A program made the translations under genes and the position numbers. Positions 16,354 to 24,840 of a DNA stretch of 58,206 nucleotides are shown here, one piece after another (the stretch's first letter is position 1; each line of letters opens with the position of its first letter). The notes below the pieces were generated by a model. That model had not been told where the DNA came from. It searched no databases and saw only the letters and a program-made list of their open reading frames with translations. The stretch comes from CAZBDU01 sp964490725 (GTDB lineage: Bacteria > Spirochaetota > Spirochaetia > SZUA-6 > DRHE01), in assembly GCA_964490725.1 (NCBI GenBank), contig CAZBDU010000026.1, positions 1-58,206 on the forward strand, in the 5' to 3' direction.

Positions 16354-17880
16354 CTAGCGCCGGACTTCGGCGTAGAAGCGGACCATGTCCTGGTCCGAGT
16401 CCAGCCTGACCGTTCGGATGCCCCACAGCCGGCAGGCGGCCTCGATCTCGGCGGTGACATCCCCCAGGGTGGCGTGCAGGTGGTTTGCGCCGATCACCTT
16501 GACGAAGTTTTCCGGCCTCACCCCCAGGTCCACCACCACCTTGCCCCAGGTTCCGCCCAGGTGAGACGGTTCCCTGTCCCCGAGCTTCTCCGCCAGGAAA
16601 CTGCGGGCGTCCAGCTCGCGGCCGGCGCCGTGCTGCATGTAATAGGTGCCGTCGATGCGGGTCAGCCTGGCCACCGTTACCGCCGGAGCTTCCACCCCGA
16701 AGTAGTTGAAGGCGGCCCCGGAGGTGCCGTGGATGTTGGCCACGGCCTCGACCCGCCGCAGCGCCAGTCGCGCTTTCCCCGAGTTGGCGGCCCAGAACAG
16801 AGAGCCGGCGCCGCAGTTAGCGAACTCCACGTGGTCGTCGGCCACCGATACCAGGTCCCCGAAGGCCGGCGGCACCGGGGGCACGATGCGGTGCAGGAGC
16901 ATGGCGGTCAGGAGGCCCTTGGTGTCGCCCTCGCACACCGTGGGGTACACTCTCTGGGCGCCCTGTTCGTTCTCCGGAAAAGCCAGAAAGGCCGGCAGCG
17001 TGCAGGCGTTCACCCCGTACTCGGCGTAGATCTCCGGCTGGCACTTGATGGACACGCCGCGCACGTTTTCCTCCTCCAGCTCGGCCAGGCGGTCCCGGGC
17101 AGCCAGGAGCAGCGCAGTCTGCTTGCCCAGGGCCTCCTCGGTGACCATCCTGGAGTCGCGGGTCACGGTGAGCCCCTGGCCGGTAGCCCAGGCGAGGAAA
17201 CGCTCGATTCTCTGCGGGCTGTCCCGCCGGATCGCCTCGGCGCGCTTCACCAGCACGTACTGGTCCTCCATCAGGACGTCCCGGACCATGAAGCTCTTGA
17301 GCCTGGTGTAGTCGTCCTGCAGCTGGTCCATCTTGACCGCGTAGCTCCCGCCCCACAACAACAGCGCGCTTTCCCGCATGGCCGAGACCGCGGCGGCGCC
17401 TCGGATCCAGTGCAGCATGGCCTGGCGGTCTCCGAAGTTACGCTCGTGGCGCCGGGCGTAGTCGTTTACGCTCCAGTCCATGAGGCTGGAGCAGGTAGCG
17501 GCGAGCTGGGAGAGGTTTCCGGACATGGGGTCATTCTCGGTGTAGTACAGCAGCGGCCGCGGCAGCTTGCGGATGAGCTCCTTGATGAACATGGGCGGGG
17601 ACCAGGTCCAGGCGCCTACCACCAGCGCGTCGATGCGCTGGCCCTGGAGCGCGGCCGCCACGGAATCTACCTCCTTCACACTGCGCAGCCCGTACCACCG
17701 GGTCCCCTCGGGGCGAAGTCTCGCCAGCGGATCCACCACCTCGATGCCGTTCCCGCCGAGGAAGGAGCCCAGCTCCCGCTGCCGCGCGCGCAGGAATCGT
17801 TCCACGCTCTCGTCCGCGATTCCCTCTTCCCGCGCGTCGGTGAAGGTGAGAATGGCCACCCGTGGTTTTCCCTCGTTCAT
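16354..17880 (-). CDS. L-fucose isomerase-like protein
   Basis: The 508-residue protein has the two-part fucose/arabinose isomerase layout. The candidate metal ligands of FucI are all present in order: the glutamate region SIKCQPEIYAEYG, the aspartate in CEGDTKGLLT, and the histidine region VIGANHLHATLGD near the end. The N-terminal domain (VAILTFTDAREEG, DALVVGAWTWSPPMF) is Rossmann-like. It would interconvert an aldose and ketose in the cytoplasm. It lies 35 bases before the kinase and 28 bases after the aldolase-like gene, so all are one operon. It is only distantly related to the isomerase at 4664-6100. Confidence 0.78.
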   Translation of the reverse strand: MNEGKPRVAILTFTDAREEGIADESVERFLRARQRELGSFLGGNGIEVVDPLARLRPEGTRWYGLRSVKEVDSVAAALQGQRIDALVVGAWTWSPPMFIKELIRKLPRPLLYYTENDPMSGNLSQLAATCSSLMDWSVNDYARRHERNFGDRQAMLHWIRGAAAVSAMRESALLLWGGSYAVKMDQLQDDYTRLKSFMVRDVLMEDQYVLVKRAEAIRRDSPQRIERFLAWATGQGLTVTRDSRMVTEEALGKQTALLLAARDRLAELEEENVRGVSIKCQPEIYAEYGVNACTLPAFLAFPENEQGAQRVYPTVCEGDTKGLLTAMLLHRIVPPVPPAFGDLVSVADDHVEFANCGAGSLFWAANSGKARLALRRVEAVANIHGTSGAAFNYFGVEAPAVTVARLTRIDGTYYMQHGAGRELDARSFLAEKLGDREPSHLGGTWGKVVVDLGVRPENFVKVIGANHLHATLGDVTAEIEAACRLWGIRTVRLDSDQDMVRFYAEVRR

Positions 17881-17908
17881 GTGCTGCCCTCCTGGCTGTC
17901 CATCCGCT

Positions 17909-18838
17909 TCAGCGGCCTCTGGCCTCGGCGGCGTAGCGGGAAGCCATCCCCGCCGAGCCGAACACCTTCATCAGCCGCTCGATCGCTGCCGTTATCTCCG
18001 CGCGAGCGGCCGCGAGCAGGTCGTCGCTGCCTCCCGTGCTGGTGACCTCGTTCAGGTCCAGCGTGTCCACATCCCGCTCGCGGAAGTAGCGGCGCAGGGA
18101 GTTGATGAAGGTCCTTCGCAGCAGGGTGCCGACGTTGACCTTGGTGATGCCGATGCGGATCGCCTCCTGCAGCTCCCCATCCTCGATTCCGGTGCCTCCG
18201 TGCAGCACCAGGGGCACCGGCACCCTGCCGGCCAGCGTGGCCACCAGCGGGAGATTCAGGGCGGCTTTGCGCCCTTCCAGCATGTGGACGTTGCCCACCG
18301 CGACGGCCAGGGCGTCCACGCCGGTCCGCTCCACGAAGCGGGCCGCCTCCTGCGGGTCGGTCACCTCCCCCTCGGTCATGGTGTCGGTCCTGGCATCTGC
18401 GGCCGGCAGCTCTCCGAGCTCCGCCTCGACCTCCGCGCCGAGCGCGTGGGCGGTGACGGCCAGATGACGGTTGATTCCGATCGACTCCTGAAGGGTGCAC
18501 CCGTCGTTGCTGTGCATGACCACGTTGAAGCCGGCCTTCAGGCCGTCCACCAGCATCGTCACGTCGCCGGCCTCGTTCAGAATCAGGGACATCGGAACGC
18601 GGCTGGCCTCCGCAATAACCCGACCCAACGCCGCGTAGTGCCGGACGTCCTCGGGCAGCCTGCGCGCGGGATTTCCCATGAACCCGCCGTTGAAGCCGAT
18701 GATGACCGGAGAGTCGAGCTCTTCGGCCGCGTCCTTCACCGCCAGGATCGACTCCAGGTTCCAGGCCTCGAAGTAGCCGACCGCATACCGGTTCTCCCGG
18801 GCGTGAGAGAGGAGCGTGCTCATGGAGTACAGCGGCAT
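17909..18838 (-). CDS. Class II aldolase-like protein with altered active site
   Basis: The 309-residue protein follows GatY/KbaY/Fba class II aldolases from end to end (YAVGYFEAWNLES, SVEAELG-like VEAELGEL, AVAVGNVHMLEG, LVLHGGTGI, KVNVGTLLRR). Two zinc histidines are kept (H185 and H213). The normal HLDH segment, which supplies the catalytic aspartate and a zinc histidine, reads LILNEAGD here, with N88-E89 at those places. Either the chemistry differs or glutamate acts as a ligand. AAAGGA lies 8 nt before the ATG at 18838. It is first in its operon and would be expected to cleave a phosphorylated ketose made by the kinase downstream. Confidence 0.75.
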   Translation of the reverse strand: MPLYSMSTLLSHARENRYAVGYFEAWNLESILAVKDAAEELDSPVIIGFNGGFMGNPARRLPEDVRHYAALGRVIAEASRVPMSLILNEAGDVTMLVDGLKAGFNVVMHSNDGCTLQESIGINRHLAVTAHALGAEVEAELGELPAADARTDTMTEGEVTDPQEAARFVERTGVDALAVAVGNVHMLEGRKAALNLPLVATLAGRVPVPLVLHGGTGIEDGELQEAIRIGITKVNVGTLLRRTFINSLRRYFRERDVDTLDLNEVTSTGGSDDLLAAARAEITAAIERLMKVFGSAGMASRYAAEARGR

Positions 18839-18862
18839 CGGAGTAGGTCCTTTACAAAGACT

Positions 18863-18879
18863 AAAGATTATAATATTAT
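18863..18879. promoter_or_regulatory. AT-rich palindromic operator, copy 2
   Basis: The 17 bases are identical to 8359-8375. They fall within the first 20 nt transcribed from the aldolase promoter, a repressor position. Outer AAGAC (18857-18861) and GTCTT (18880-18884) arms enlarge the dyad. Confidence 0.5.
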
Positions 18880-18888
18880 GTCTTAAAG

Positions 18889-18918
18889 ATCATAGCGTAT
18901 CGGTGATTCTCCTGTCAA
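18889..18918 (-). promoter_or_regulatory. Promoter of the aldolase-isomerase-kinase operon
   Basis: On the minus strand TTGACA (18918-18913) and TATGAT (18894-18889) are 18 bases apart. The predicted start near 18882 lies at the edge of the AT-rich operator. Confidence 0.65.
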
Positions 18919-18924
18919 TCAAGA

Positions 18925-18953
18925 TTGACAGCTTCTGAGGGCCGAGCTACAGT
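18925..18953 (+). promoter_or_regulatory. Promoter of the UroD-like/lyxose isomerase pair
   Basis: TTGACA (18925-18930) and TACAGT (18948-18953) are 17 bases apart. The -35 boxes of this and the divergent promoter are the two arms of one 18-bp palindrome, TGTCAATCAAGATTGACA (18913-18930). Confidence 0.6.
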
Positions 18954-18975
18954 GGTGCCCCGAGAGGATGGGACG

Positions 18976-20106
18976 ATGACCAGCAAGGAGCGAGTATTGG
19001 CGGCGATCAACCACGAGGAGCCGGACAGGGTCCCGCTGGACAGCTGGCTGGCGCCGGAAGTGGCGGACGTGCTCATCAAGCTTCTCGGGGTGGACACCAG
19101 CAAAGACCCCTTCGCACTCGCCAAGGGGCTGGGCAACGACCTCTTGTACCGCGCCGTGGGCTTCTGCGAAGGCTTCAGCACGATCTACGACGAGTCCCGC
19201 AAGGTCGACGACAACCTCTATCAGGACGACTTCGGCATCAAGTGGAGCTTTCGACGGCAAGACTTCGGCGGCTACTGCGAGATGGTCGAACATCCCCTGG
19301 CCGACCTGAAGAGTTACGACCGGTTCGTCTGGCCCGACCCACTCCAGGTCTCCAGGGTCGGCCTGGAGGAGAACCGCGAGCTCATCGCGCGGGACGGGAA
19401 GCAGTACGGGATCATCGGAGCCGTGGCCTGCTCGATGCTCGAGGGGGCCTGGTACCTGCGGGGCCTGGAGAACTTCCTGCTGGACCTGGCCGGAAACCTG
19501 GATTTCGTGAACGAGCTGCTGGACCGCACGATGCATCACTCCCTGGTGCTGTCCAGGGAGCTGGTCAAGATGGGAGTGGACATCCTCTGGTGGGGCGATG
19601 ACTTCAGCGTGGAGAGCGGCCCGATCATGCAGCCGGAGCTCTTCCGCAAGCTGCTCGTTCCCCGCTACGCCCGGGCCTTCGGCGAGCTGCGCGAGCTGAA
19701 CCGGGACATCAAGATCGCCTTCCACTGCGACGGCAAGGTCGAGTGGGCCCTGGACGATCTGGTCGGGGTCGGGGTGGACATCATCAACCCTCTGCAGCCG
19801 GACGTGAACGACGTGGCCGCCGTGAAGCGCCGCTACGGCGGGAAGCTCACGGTGTGGGGGAACGTCGATACCCGGCGGGTCATGTCCAAGGGCACCGTGA
19901 ACGAGGTGGTGGAGGAAGTGAAGAGGGTCATCGGTTTGCTGTCCCCCGGAGGGGGACACCTGCTGTGTTCCAACCACACGATTCAGGCCACAAAGCGGGC
20001 CGTGGAGAACACCATTGCCTTTTATTGGGCGGCCAACGCCTTCCGCAGCTACCCGATCAGGATCGGGAAGGTGTCGGAGGATGCGCGCATGACACGGGTG
20101 GTGTAG
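18976..20106 (+). CDS. UroD-like family protein (methyltransferase type)
   Basis: The 376-residue protein has the UroD/MtaA barrel: MTSKERVLAAINHEEPDRVP at the start, a typical opening of this family, GADFSVESGP-like WWGDDFSVESGPIM near 210, then AFHCDGKVEWAL near 250 and LLCSNHTI near 335. His-Cys in the first and Cys in the second motif could form the zinc site of corrinoid-dependent methyltransferases, unlike the subtype at 13623. I chose the ATG at 18976 because GAGAGG lies 8 nt upstream. It is followed after 5 bases by a D-lyxose isomerase. Function in sugar metabolism is unknown; no corrinoid protein gene is visible in the window. Confidence 0.75.
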   Translation: MTSKERVLAAINHEEPDRVPLDSWLAPEVADVLIKLLGVDTSKDPFALAKGLGNDLLYRAVGFCEGFSTIYDESRKVDDNLYQDDFGIKWSFRRQDFGGYCEMVEHPLADLKSYDRFVWPDPLQVSRVGLEENRELIARDGKQYGIIGAVACSMLEGAWYLRGLENFLLDLAGNLDFVNELLDRTMHHSLVLSRELVKMGVDILWWGDDFSVESGPIMQPELFRKLLVPRYARAFGELRELNRDIKIAFHCDGKVEWALDDLVGVGVDIINPLQPDVNDVAAVKRRYGGKLTVWGNVDTRRVMSKGTVNEVVEEVKRVIGLLSPGGGHLLCSNHTIQATKRAVENTIAFYWAANAFRSYPIRIGKVSEDARMTRVV

Positions 20107-20111
20107 CGACG

Positions 20112-20804
20112 ATGAAGCGCTCGGAGATCAACGAGATTATGGAGGCGGGGGCCGCGTTTCTGCGGGGGATGAGCTTCCACCTGCCTCCTTTTGCCTGGTG
20201 GTCGCCGTCGGACTGGCGGCGGAAAGGTCCGGAGTGCTCCGCCATCGCGGAGCAGGGGCTTGGCTGGGACATCACGGATTTCGGCAGCGGGGAGTTCCGG
20301 CGTGTGGGCCTGCTGGTCTTCACGCTTCGCAACGGGACCTTGGCGGAGCTGGAGAAGCCGCTGGGCAGAATCTACGCGGAGAAGATCCTGATCGTGCAGG
20401 AGGAGCAGGTTACCCCGACGCACTTCCACTTCCAGAAGATGGAGGACATCATAAACCGCGGCGGGGGAGAGCTTTCGATCCAGCTGTGGGGCTCCACCCC
20501 GGCGGAAGAGCTCGCCGACACGCCCGTGGAGATCGCCGTGGACAGTGTGAGGCGCACGGTGCGGGCCGGCGACACGATCGTGCTGGCCCCCGGGCAGTCC
20601 GTCTGCCTTCCCCAGCGGCTGTACCACAAGTTCTGGGGCAGGGAAGGCACGGGGCCCGTGCTGGTGGGCGAGGTCAGCCGGGTCAACGACGATCACGTGG
20701 ACAACCGCTTCTTCGATCCCGTCGGCCGTTTTCCCGCCGTCGAGGAGGACGTCGAACCGCTGCACCTGCTGGTGGGCGACTACGGGAAGTACCTCCGCCC
20801 GTGA
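20112..20804 (+). CDS. D-lyxose isomerase (cupin type)
   Basis: The 230-residue protein matches the cupin D-lyxose ketol-isomerase described from pathogenic E. coli along its whole length: MKRSEINEIM, HLPPFAWWSP, VTPTHFHFQKMEDIINRGGG, CLPQRLYHKFW, VLVGEVSRVNDD. The four metal ligands are visible as H104, H106, E111 and H172. It converts D-lyxose to D-xylulose, and may also act on D-mannose. It is cotranscribed with the UroD-like gene and divergent from an operon containing a pentulose-type kinase, so a D-lyxose route through xylulose phosphate is likely. Confidence 0.88.
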   Translation: MKRSEINEIMEAGAAFLRGMSFHLPPFAWWSPSDWRRKGPECSAIAEQGLGWDITDFGSGEFRRVGLLVFTLRNGTLAELEKPLGRIYAEKILIVQEEQVTPTHFHFQKMEDIINRGGGELSIQLWGSTPAEELADTPVEIAVDSVRRTVRAGDTIVLAPGQSVCLPQRLYHKFWGREGTGPVLVGEVSRVNDDHVDNRFFDPVGRFPAVEEDVEPLHLLVGDYGKYLRP

Positions 20805-20853
20805 CGCCGGGGCGGCCGGCCGGGAAAGGCCCTCCTCGATCCGGGCGGCCGGG

Positions 20854-21051
20854 CTAACCTGCGCCAGCAGAAACAGGACGCAGCCCGGGAGCACCGTGTC
20901 GCACAGCCACAACGCCCCCCCCAACGTAGACCAGCCCGTAGAGCAGCACGCACAGCCAGCTGGCCGTGGAACGGCCGCGGGAGATGTCACGATAGAGGGA
21001 CCGCGGCGCGTGGAACACGCGGGCCAAATCGGCGAGAAAGGTCTTCACCAC
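20854..21051 (-). pseudogene. Small membrane protein, frame broken at a C8 tract
   Basis: A GTG start at 21051 with GAGGAGGG before it opens MVKTFLADLARVFHAPRSLY, followed by a hydrophobic segment (ASWLCVLLYGLVYVGG). The frame then becomes non-hydrophobic and stops at 20854. Removing one base from the run of eight C (20915-20922 on the plus strand) instead yields ALWLCDTVLPGCVLFLLAQV, a second good membrane helix. The intact product would be a two- or more-helix membrane protein, perhaps a Yip1-type remnant. I cannot identify it further. Confidence 0.45.
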
Positions 21052-21081
21052 GATCGCACCCTCCTCAACAGGTGACGGCGG

Positions 21082-22244
21082 TCAGGAGCGCGTCCCGTAG
21101 CGGAGGACGACGGGCTTCTCCAGGAAGGAGCCGAAGGACCGGGCGGCTGCCGCCACCAGCTCTTCAGCGGTCCGGCTCAGCGGTCCGAAAGGCTGGACCG
21201 TGACCTCCAGCCCCTCCCCGGCGGCCGCCCGGCGCCACGTTCCCGCGGCCCGACCCGCCACGATCAGGCAGGGCTTCGGCAGCCCTCCTCCGAGCCCAAA
21301 CTCCCGGGCCTCCCCCGGGGACAGGGAAGCGCTTCTGTCTCGGTAGCCCAGCAGGTAGCCGTCGAAGGGCGGGAGCAGATGGGCCTGCGCCGGAGCCGAT
21401 GCTCCATGCGCGCCAAGGGGGATCTGCGGCGCCATCCACCAGACGGTCCGCCCGGCAGCCTCCTGAATCAGCCTGTCCTTTGCGGACTCCAGTGCCCCTT
21501 GGGCCTCGCCGGCGGGCAATCCGGACCACCAGGTGAAGTCCTGAAAGGTCGCCGGACCGTGGCTGGTGAAGTAGCGGAGCGCCAGGGCGGCTGCCGCCAC
21601 CTGCCGATCCGCCGTTTCACCGCGCGCCGGCACCCAATCGTCCATGAGAACGTAGGTCGGCTCCCCCCCCGGCCGGGGCCCTGGCACAGCAGGCCCTCCA
21701 GGGCCGCGTGCTGCAGGAGATAGGGCGCGCGCTGCCCTCCGGCGGACACGCCGGCGGCCTCCAGGGCCCGGACCAGCTCGGCGCGGACCAGCCGGCCGCC
21801 GCCGCCCAGCGCCCGTTCGATGGCGGAGCGGCTCCTGGCGAAGGTGGGACCGTCCAGCCCCAGCTGGGCGTAGCGCCGCGCGTTTCCGGCGACGATGGAG
21901 GGCGCAAGGAGGGTTAGCAGCGAGCGGAGCTCCGAAGCGACGATCAGATGGAGGGTTCCCCGCATGGCCCACGTGCGGACCACCGCACCCTCTTCTATTG
22001 CCCGCTGTACGGTCGCCCCGGTGCTGCAGGGCAGGCGAAGCCCCACGGACCATCGGGCCCAGCCGTCGTCCTGCGCCTGGATTCCTCCCGTCCAGCGCAC
22101 CACTTCCTCGGGTGTTTCCAGGGCGGAGGCGATGAGCCGCTGGCTGGAAAGCCGCCGTTGCCGCAGGGTCTCCGGCTCCACTGCTGCGACCCTCCGTTCA
22201 CGGGCCCCCCGTTCACTGCCGGAAGGCGGCCCTGCGCGGGCCAC
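21082..22244 (-). pseudogene. Winged-helix AlkZ/YcaQ-like protein, frameshifted
   Basis: The N-terminal frame (from 22244) gives RRLSSQRLIAS, GIQAQDDGWARWSVGLRL and RTWAMRGTLHLI. These are hallmarks of the HTH_42 (DUF1006) family, which includes DNA glycosylases AlkZ and YcaQ. The Q-x-D motif of the catalytic type may be IQAQD. The C-terminal frame (to 21082) gives TYVLMDDWVPARGE, PPFDGYLLGYRDRS, KPCLIVAGRAAGTW. The join lies at a run of eight C (21663-21670); nine C would restore one frame of about 387 codons. The start is uncertain: GTG at 22244 or a GTG further in. Damage or a sequencing error are both possible. Confidence 0.65.
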
Positions 22245-22276
22245 CGCGCGGCCCGGCGCACCCTCCGCCGGGGGTC

Positions 22277-22321
22277 TAAAAAACGCTCCGATCCGCCCGG
22301 CCCCTCTTTAGGGGAGGGGCG
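22277..22321 (-). terminator. Possible terminator of the hydrolase lipoprotein gene
   Basis: GCCCCTC and GAGGGGC arms flank a loop that includes the TAA stop codon. A run of six T on the minus strand (22282-22277) follows about 17 nt later. The distance from stem to T-run is longer than usual, so this is tentative. Confidence 0.35.
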
Positions 22322-23717
22322 AAAGCAGCGGGAACAGCGCCGGGTCCGGCTTCTCTCCTGAGGTGCTCCACGCCACCAGGTAGTTGAAGGCGGCCGTCAC
22401 CTGCAGCTCGAAGGCGGGATCCGGCAGGAAATACGCCGGCGGCGGGGCCGCGGTCAGCAGCTGGCAGTGGCCGAAGCCCTCGGCCTGGAACTGGGCCAGC
22501 GAGCCGGCGCCGTCGCTGCCGACGATCTGCCGGAAGGCGTATTCGTGCTGAATCGGGACCACCGGATCGCGGGTGGTGTGCAACGTGACCACCGGGATCT
22601 CCAGCCTTGCCGAAGGCTGGTACCAGTGCTCCAGGTAGTTCAGCGCGTCGGGCCGAGCCGCGAACCGCTCGATCCCCGCGTTGAGAGCCAGGTTCTCCTC
22701 TGCCGACAAGACGGGGCTCCCGTAGTGGGCCTGAGTGCTGTCCACCATGACGTGGTCGTGGGTCCTCCCCAGCAGGTCTGCCGTTCCGTAAAGGTTGTAC
22801 CAGAAGCCGGTGGCCATGGTTGCAGCCAGCTCGGCAAGGAACGGATAGGGGGGCTCGAGCATCCCGGGCGGCCAGTTGAAAAGCGGCTGTCCATCGGCGG
22901 TCATGGTGGCCATGGCCAGGGCGCTCTGCGGCGGCGCGGCGGCCAGCACCTGGAGGACCACCGGAAACACCGCGGCGACGAACGCCTCCGCCGTCGCCGG
23001 CAGTCCGGAACCGGTTCCCGAGGCCGCCAGCGCCCCCTCACCCAAGGCCGTGTCGAGAGCCTGGGCCACCGGATCGAAGGCGGCAAGCTGGCGCAGCCCT
23101 TCACGATAGAAGTAGTCGAAGAGGACGCGCGTGTTCAGGACATAGGCCAGCTCCATCTGTGCCCCTCCGAGAAGGCTGCAGACCGACAGCAGTCCGTCAA
23201 AGAGCTCGTGGTTCTGTTGGGCCAGCATCAGGGCGATGATGCCCCCTTCGGAGGCGCCCACCAGGTAGGTCTTGGCCGGTTTCCCATAGCTGTCTTTGAA
23301 GTAGCCGAGCAGCTGGCGGGTCCGGATCACTCCGTCCTTCACGGCCCACCCGTTCTGGGAGAAGCTCGAGTAGGCCACCGCCAGCCCCTGAGACAGCAGC
23401 AGGTCCCGGAACGCATTCAGGTCGGAAGGCAGGGCGACCGCCTGTCCGGGACGGACGTATCCGTGCGCATACAGCGCCAGGCTGCGGCCGGCCGCCTCCC
23501 AGAGGGCGGCAGGGGGTATCCAGATTTCGTAGAGGGCTCCGGGGCCAAGCACTCCGGTCTCGTACATCGCCCCGCCCGGCAGGGTGATGCGGGTGGTGAC
23601 TCTCCTGGCCTGCGCTTCTTCCAGCGATGTGGGGGTCACGAGGGGGTTGGTGCAGCCGTAGAGGACTACAAGCGACAGCAGGACGACGAGCCCGATCGGC
23701 ATCTTCCGGCGACTCAT
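22308..23717 (-). CDS. Alpha/beta-hydrolase lipoprotein
   Basis: The 469-residue protein begins with a lipoprotein signal (MSRRKMPIGLVVLLSLVVLY, then lipidated C22), so it is anchored in a membrane outside the cytoplasm. It has an alpha/beta-hydrolase catalytic triad: the nucleophile elbow GASEGG (S156), an acidic residue in TTRDPVVP near 390, and histidine in GFGHC near 425. The family covers esterases, feruloyl or tannase-like hydrolases and peptidases, so the substrate is open. The ATG at 23717 follows AAGGAGGAA. It has its own promoter at 23779-23808. A hairpin spans its stop codon (22301-22321), followed by a T6 run on the minus strand 17 nt later. Confidence 0.72.
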   Translation of the reverse strand: MSRRKMPIGLVVLLSLVVLYGCTNPLVTPTSLEEAQARRVTTRITLPGGAMYETGVLGPGALYEIWIPPAALWEAAGRSLALYAHGYVRPGQAVALPSDLNAFRDLLLSQGLAVAYSSFSQNGWAVKDGVIRTRQLLGYFKDSYGKPAKTYLVGASEGGIIALMLAQQNHELFDGLLSVCSLLGGAQMELAYVLNTRVLFDYFYREGLRQLAAFDPVAQALDTALGEGALAASGTGSGLPATAEAFVAAVFPVVLQVLAAAPPQSALAMATMTADGQPLFNWPPGMLEPPYPFLAELAATMATGFWYNLYGTADLLGRTHDHVMVDSTQAHYGSPVLSAEENLALNAGIERFAARPDALNYLEHWYQPSARLEIPVVTLHTTRDPVVPIQHEYAFRQIVGSDGAGSLAQFQAEGFGHCQLLTAAPPPAYFLPDPAFELQVTAAFNYLVAWSTSGEKPDPALFPLLSPLP

Positions 23718-23778
23718 GGGTTCCTCCTTCGCGGACAGCGACCAGCTGGCTGACAGTGGGAGCACACGCTTGGGCTGT

Positions 23779-23808
23779 AGTGTAGTCCATCAGACGCCGG
23801 GTGCGCAA
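23779..23808 (-). promoter_or_regulatory. Promoter of the hydrolase lipoprotein gene
   Basis: On the minus strand TTGCGC (23808-23803) and TACACT (23784-23779) are 18 bases apart, giving a leader of about 55 nt that ends in AAGGAGGAA. Confidence 0.5.
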
Positions 23809-23871
23809 GTTTGCCCGGCTCGTCATGGCCCTCCAGGCCTGCCACACGGGGCGGCCAGGGCGGGGGGGCGG

Positions 23872-24840
23872 CTACACCGAGCGGATCTCCTGGCGCATGA
23901 AGACGATGTAGGAGATGGCGAAGCAGATCACGGTGAGGGCCACCAGGAAGATGACGTAGGGCCCCACGATCAGGAGGCTCTGGCCCAGGGGAAGCGGGCC
24001 GGAGAAGCGCGTCAGGGAATACTGCTCCATCACTCCCATCTGCGCGATGAAGGGGCGCAAGGTTCTGCGCAGCGGATCGATGATCGCGGCGGTGGAGTCC
24101 GTGTACAGCATCATCGGCGAGGTGAAGGAGACCGTCTTCTCCACTCCGTAGATGACCGGCAGGGAGCTGGCGGCGTTTCCCTGCCCTGAGAGCAGGGCGC
24201 TGATGAGCGCGTTCACCCCCAGAGCCAGGAAGAAGGAGAAGAACACCCATACCGCCAGCGCGGCCAGCGCCGAGGTGGCGATGCTCCTGAAGAGGATCGA
24301 AAACAGAATGGCCACCCCCAGCCACAACGAGATGTAGATGATGCTGATGATCAGGTAGATCAGGATGCGCCAGAGCTCCTCGATTCCCGGCTTCACTCCG
24401 ATGGTCAGCAGCCCCATGCCGGTGATGAGCAGGACGATGGAGGTCATCATCACCGCGATCACGAACACGCCGGCCAGGAACTTGCCGTTGATCACCGAGT
24501 CGCGGTATATCGGCTGGGCCAGGAGCTTGCTCAGGGTGCCTTCGTTCCGCTCGCGGTTCACGGCGTCGAAGCCCAGGATGAGCCCGATGAGCGGGCCGAA
24601 GAAGGCCACGAACTGCACCAGGGAGAACTGGATCTTCGAGGTCGTAAAGAGCATCAGGAACACGAAGCGCGGCGCCTGTGTTCCCCGCACGCTCTGTTCG
24701 ATGCTGGACGCCGCCATGGACACCAGCGTCAGGCTGGCCATGACGATCAGCGCGAAGAGGATCAGGAACCGGTAGCTTCCGAAATGATCGGCCAGCTCCT
24801 TCCTTACGATCGGTCTGACCCCGTTCCCGATGCGGCCCAC
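23872..24840 (-). CDS. ABC-2 type permease
   Basis: The 322-residue protein is an ABC-2 exporter subunit. It starts with VRKELADHFGSYRF and a first helix, has FDAVNRERNEGTLSKLLAQP near residue 95 (the coupling-helix signature of ABC-2 permeases), and then five more hydrophobic segments. I chose the GTG at 24840 because GGGAGG lies 6 nt before it; this overlaps the ATPase gene by 37 bases, common in such pairs. It works with the ATPase and the NEW3 protein encoded just upstream. The transported substrate is unknown; drug, lipid or envelope export are options. Confidence 0.85.
   Translation of the reverse strand: MGRIGNGVRPIVRKELADHFGSYRFLILFALIVMASLTLVSMAASSIEQSVRGTQAPRFVFLMLFTTSKIQFSLVQFVAFFGPLIGLILGFDAVNRERNEGTLSKLLAQPIYRDSVINGKFLAGVFVIAVMMTSIVLLITGMGLLTIGVKPGIEELWRILIYLIISIIYISLWLGVAILFSILFRSIATSALAALAVWVFFSFFLALGVNALISALLSGQGNAASSLPVIYGVEKTVSFTSPMMLYTDSTAAIIDPLRRTLRPFIAQMGVMEQYSLTRFSGPLPLGQSLLIVGPYVIFLVALTVICFAISYIVFMRQEIRSV

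Noticed and set aside
18841..18975. AT-rich patch as an insertion-element boundary or attachment site
   Set aside because: It is fully explained by divergent promoters and an operator, and there are no terminal repeats, target duplications or transposase genes.
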